In this document: one piece after another, positions 5,591 to 7,552 of the stretch | Position numbering within the stretch: the first letter of the stretch is position 1 | How the letters are laid out: each line of letters starts with the position of its first letter | Assembly: GCA_902797455.1 (NCBI GenBank) | Contig: CADBTE010000082.1 | Location: 1-7,552, forward strand | Length of the DNA stretch: 7,552 bases | Direction of reading: 5' to 3' | From: an uncultured Planctomycetota bacterium | Lineage (GTDB): Bacteria > Planctomycetota > Planctomycetia > Pirellulales > Thermoguttaceae | Notes under the pieces: model-generated | What the model saw: the letters and a program-made list of their open reading frames with translations, nothing else | Told to the model about the DNA's origin: nothing | Databases searched by the model: none | Program-made: the position numbers and the translations under genes

Positions 5591-7552
5591 ATGCTCACCG
5601 TTCAAGATATCTTTGGAGATGATGGACTGATTGCCCGGCGTCTTTCTCATTACGAAAAGCGCCCCGAGCAGCTGGCCATGGCCGAAGCGGTCGCCAAGGC
5701 GATCGCCGAGGAAAGGCATGCCGTCTTAGAGGCGGGGACCGGCGTCGGCAAGAGTTTCGCCTACTCGGCCGCCGCGGTTCTGCGTTTAAGCGATAACCTT
5801 CCCGCGGCCGAGCCCCCCCAAGCCCCACAGGCCGCGGCCGAGGTTTTTTCGGGCGACACTCAGGCGATCGAGCGGTATATCATGGAGGCGGAGGCCCCTA
5901 CCCGCGAAGAGTCGGCCCCCCGGCACCGAACGGTGATCTCGACCCATACGATCGCCCTGCAGGAACAGCTCTTCGACAAAGACCTCCCCTTTCTTCACTC
6001 GGTCCTCCCGATCGAGTTCACGTCGGTTCTGATCAAGGGGCGGGGGAATTACCTCTGCCGCCGCCGGCTCGACAAGGCCCTGCGCCACAGCCGCAAACTG
6101 TTCGACGATACCTCCGACGAAATCCTTCAGGAGATTCGCCGATGGAGCCGCCGCACCAGCGACGGCACCAAGTCCGACCTTCCCGCCTTCGACAGCGAGG
6201 CGGTCCTCAATACCGTCTGGAACGAAATCGCCTGCGAACGGGGGAACTGTCTCGGCCGGCACTGCCCGTTCCGCAAAGATTGTTTCTATCAGCAGGCGCG
6301 CCGCCGGGCCGAAAACGCCTCGCTGCTGGTCGTCAATCACGCCCTGCTGTTCAGCGATCTGATGGTTCGCCAAGGGGGCGGGGCGATCTTGCCGAACTTC
6401 GACCTGCTGATCTTCGACGAAGCGCACACGATGGAACAGACCGCCGGGGAGCAGATGGGGCTGTCGATCACCCAGGGGAGTGTCAGTTACCTGCTCAACC
6501 GCCTCTCCAGCGAGCGTACCGGACGGGGACTGCTCAGCGTCGCGGGGGGCGACGCCTTCCTCGAGGCCCGCCGCGCCGTCGGGCGCTGCCGCAAAGAGTC
6601 GGATGTTCTCTTCCACGATCTGGAGAATTGGCTCGCCGACCGGCCGGGGGGAAACGGCCGTGTCCGTCAGCCGGGGATCGTCTCGCGCTCGCTCCCCGAG
6701 GCGCTTAAGCGTCTGGCGATCTGCCTGCACGATGTCTGCGACCAGATCGACGAACCGAAGGATCGGATCGAGTACGTCGCCGCCCGCGCCCAGACCAACG
6801 CCCTGGCCGGAGAGATCGACTCCTGGATCGGTCAGTCCTGCGAAGAGGACGTCTACTGGCTGGAAACCAGCGCCGCCCGCCGGGGGAGCCAAATCTCGAT
6901 GAGATCGGCACCGCTGGACGTCGGCAAAATCCTTCGCACGCGGCTGTTCGGGACGATCCCGACGGTCGTCATGACCAGCGCGACGCTCTCGACCGCCGGG
7001 GGCGCGGAGGTCCGCGCCTCAAGCCAAGAGAGCCGCTATGTTTGCGACACAGACTCATCCGGCGGGCAGACCGGCGATTCGTTCGGGTTCAACTTCTTCC
7101 GCAGCCGTGTCGGTTTCCCCCCCGACGCGATCCAGGCGCGCTTCGGAAGCCCCTTCGACTACGAAAAACAGATGACGCTGGTGCTGGTCGAAGGGATTCC
7201 GGAGCCGAGCGCCTCGAAAGAAAACCTATCGCCCCTGTTCGTCTCGTCGATCAAGCGCTATGTCCAAGAGACCGACGGCGGGGCGTTTGTCTTGTTCACC
7301 AGCAACGCCCTTTTGCGCAAGACGGCCGACCATCTGCGCCCCTGGTTCGATGAGCAGGGGTATCCCCTTTATGTCCAGGGAGAGGGGATGCAGCGCAGCC
7401 GGATGATCGAGGAATTTCGCCGCCAAAAGCGGGGGGTTCTCTTCGGCGCCGACAGTTTTTGGCAGGGGGTCGACGTCCGGGGGAAGGCGCTGCGCAACGT
7501 GATCATTACCCGCTTCCCCTTCCCGGTCCCGACGCTGCCGCTGATCGAGGCG
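5591..7552 (+). CDS. DinG/XPD-family ATP-dependent DNA helicase (COG1199 type), 3' partial
   Basis: The frame is open from ATG 5591 to the window end (654 codons) with no stop. AGGGG at 5575-5579 is a plausible ribosome site, 11 nt upstream. Superfamily 2 helicase motifs are complete as far as the sequence runs: a Q-motif-like YEKRPEQ (21-27), Walker A GTGVGKS (49-55), motif Ia VISTHT (115-120), DEAH (276-279), TSATLS (462-467) and DSFWQGVD (621-628). Cysteines 156, 220, 225 and 231 have the spacing of the Fe-S cluster of DinG, YoaA and XPD enzymes; C215 is an extra. Such enzymes unwind DNA 5'-to-3' from single-stranded tails and act in repair, on R-loops and at replication-transcription conflicts. 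No exonuclease domain precedes it. Ala/Pro/Glu-rich (68-111) and Gly/Ser-rich (468-497) insertions interrupt the core. The start, MLTVQDIFGDDGLIARRL, fits planctomycete members of the family as I recall them. The last helicase motif (VI) is outside the window. Confidence 0.95.
   Translation, partial: MLTVQDIFGDDGLIARRLSHYEKRPEQLAMAEAVAKAIAEERHAVLEAGTGVGKSFAYSAAAVLRLSDNLPAAEPPQAPQAAAEVFSGDTQAIERYIMEAEAPTREESAPRHRTVISTHTIALQEQLFDKDLPFLHSVLPIEFTSVLIKGRGNYLCRRRLDKALRHSRKLFDDTSDEILQEIRRWSRRTSDGTKSDLPAFDSEAVLNTVWNEIACERGNCLGRHCPFRKDCFYQQARRRAENASLLVVNHALLFSDLMVRQGGGAILPNFDLLIFDEAHTMEQTAGEQMGLSITQGSVSYLLNRLSSERTGRGLLSVAGGDAFLEARRAVGRCRKESDVLFHDLENWLADRPGGNGRVRQPGIVSRSLPEALKRLAICLHDVCDQIDEPKDRIEYVAARAQTNALAGEIDSWIGQSCEEDVYWLETSAARRGSQISMRSAPLDVGKILRTRLFGTIPTVVMTSATLSTAGGAEVRASSQESRYVCDTDSSGGQTGDSFGFNFFRSRVGFPPDAIQARFGSPFDYEKQMTLVLVEGIPEPSASKENLSPLFVSSIKRYVQETDGGAFVLFTSNALLRKTADHLRPWFDEQGYPLYVQGEGMQRSRMIEEFRRQKRGVLFGADSFWQGVDVRGKALRNVIITRFPFPVPTLPLIEA

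Noticed and set aside
5786..6892. Minus-strand open frame (about 368 codons) under the helicase gene
   Set aside because: It is antisense to a helicase with intact motifs. Long antisense frames are expected in GC-rich coding DNA, and the translation looks like no known family.

Overview
The window is a dense, one-directional stretch of GC-rich bacterial DNA. It holds five plus-strand protein genes, two of them cut by the window edges. The DinG-type helicase and the membrane-anchored GspE/PulE-like proteins most resemble sequences I recall from Planctomycetota. That assignment is an inference from protein style; no rRNA or other marker is present.

Layout: (1) 1-1694 is the 3' part of a gene for a membrane-anchored, GspE/PilB-like protein. 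(2) 1709-3805 is a complete paralogue 14 nt downstream, with a longer multi-helix N-terminus that looks CvpA-like. (3) 3877-4560 encodes a four-helix membrane protein, possibly CvpA-like, with a Ser/Gly-rich tail. (4) 4700-5533 encodes an unrecognised protein with three predicted helices and a soluble C-terminal domain. (5) 5591 to the window end is the first 654 codons of a DinG/XPD-family Fe-S DNA helicase. Non-coding gaps are short (14, 71, 139 and 57 nt). The 139-nt gap carries a run of potential hairpins. The 71-nt gap is unusually AT-rich and ends in a strong Shine-Dalgarno. No tRNA, rRNA, CRISPR array, transposase or attachment site was seen.

The most interesting signal is the tandem pair. 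Both proteins keep the architecture of a type II secretion/type IV pilus ATPase: N2-like domain, RecA-like domain and C-terminal zinc-type CxxC...CxxC. Both have lost the same catalytic residues: the Walker A lysine, the Walker B glutamate and the His-box histidine. Both are fused to transmembrane segments, which canonical GspE lacks. They look like membrane-bound pseudo-ATPases made as a pair and followed by two more small membrane proteins, which suggests an envelope complex of unknown role. I recall similar K-less GspE/PulE-like proteins in planctomycete genomes, so the family may be widespread but functionally uncharacterised. The helicase is probably a neighbour rather than part of the system.
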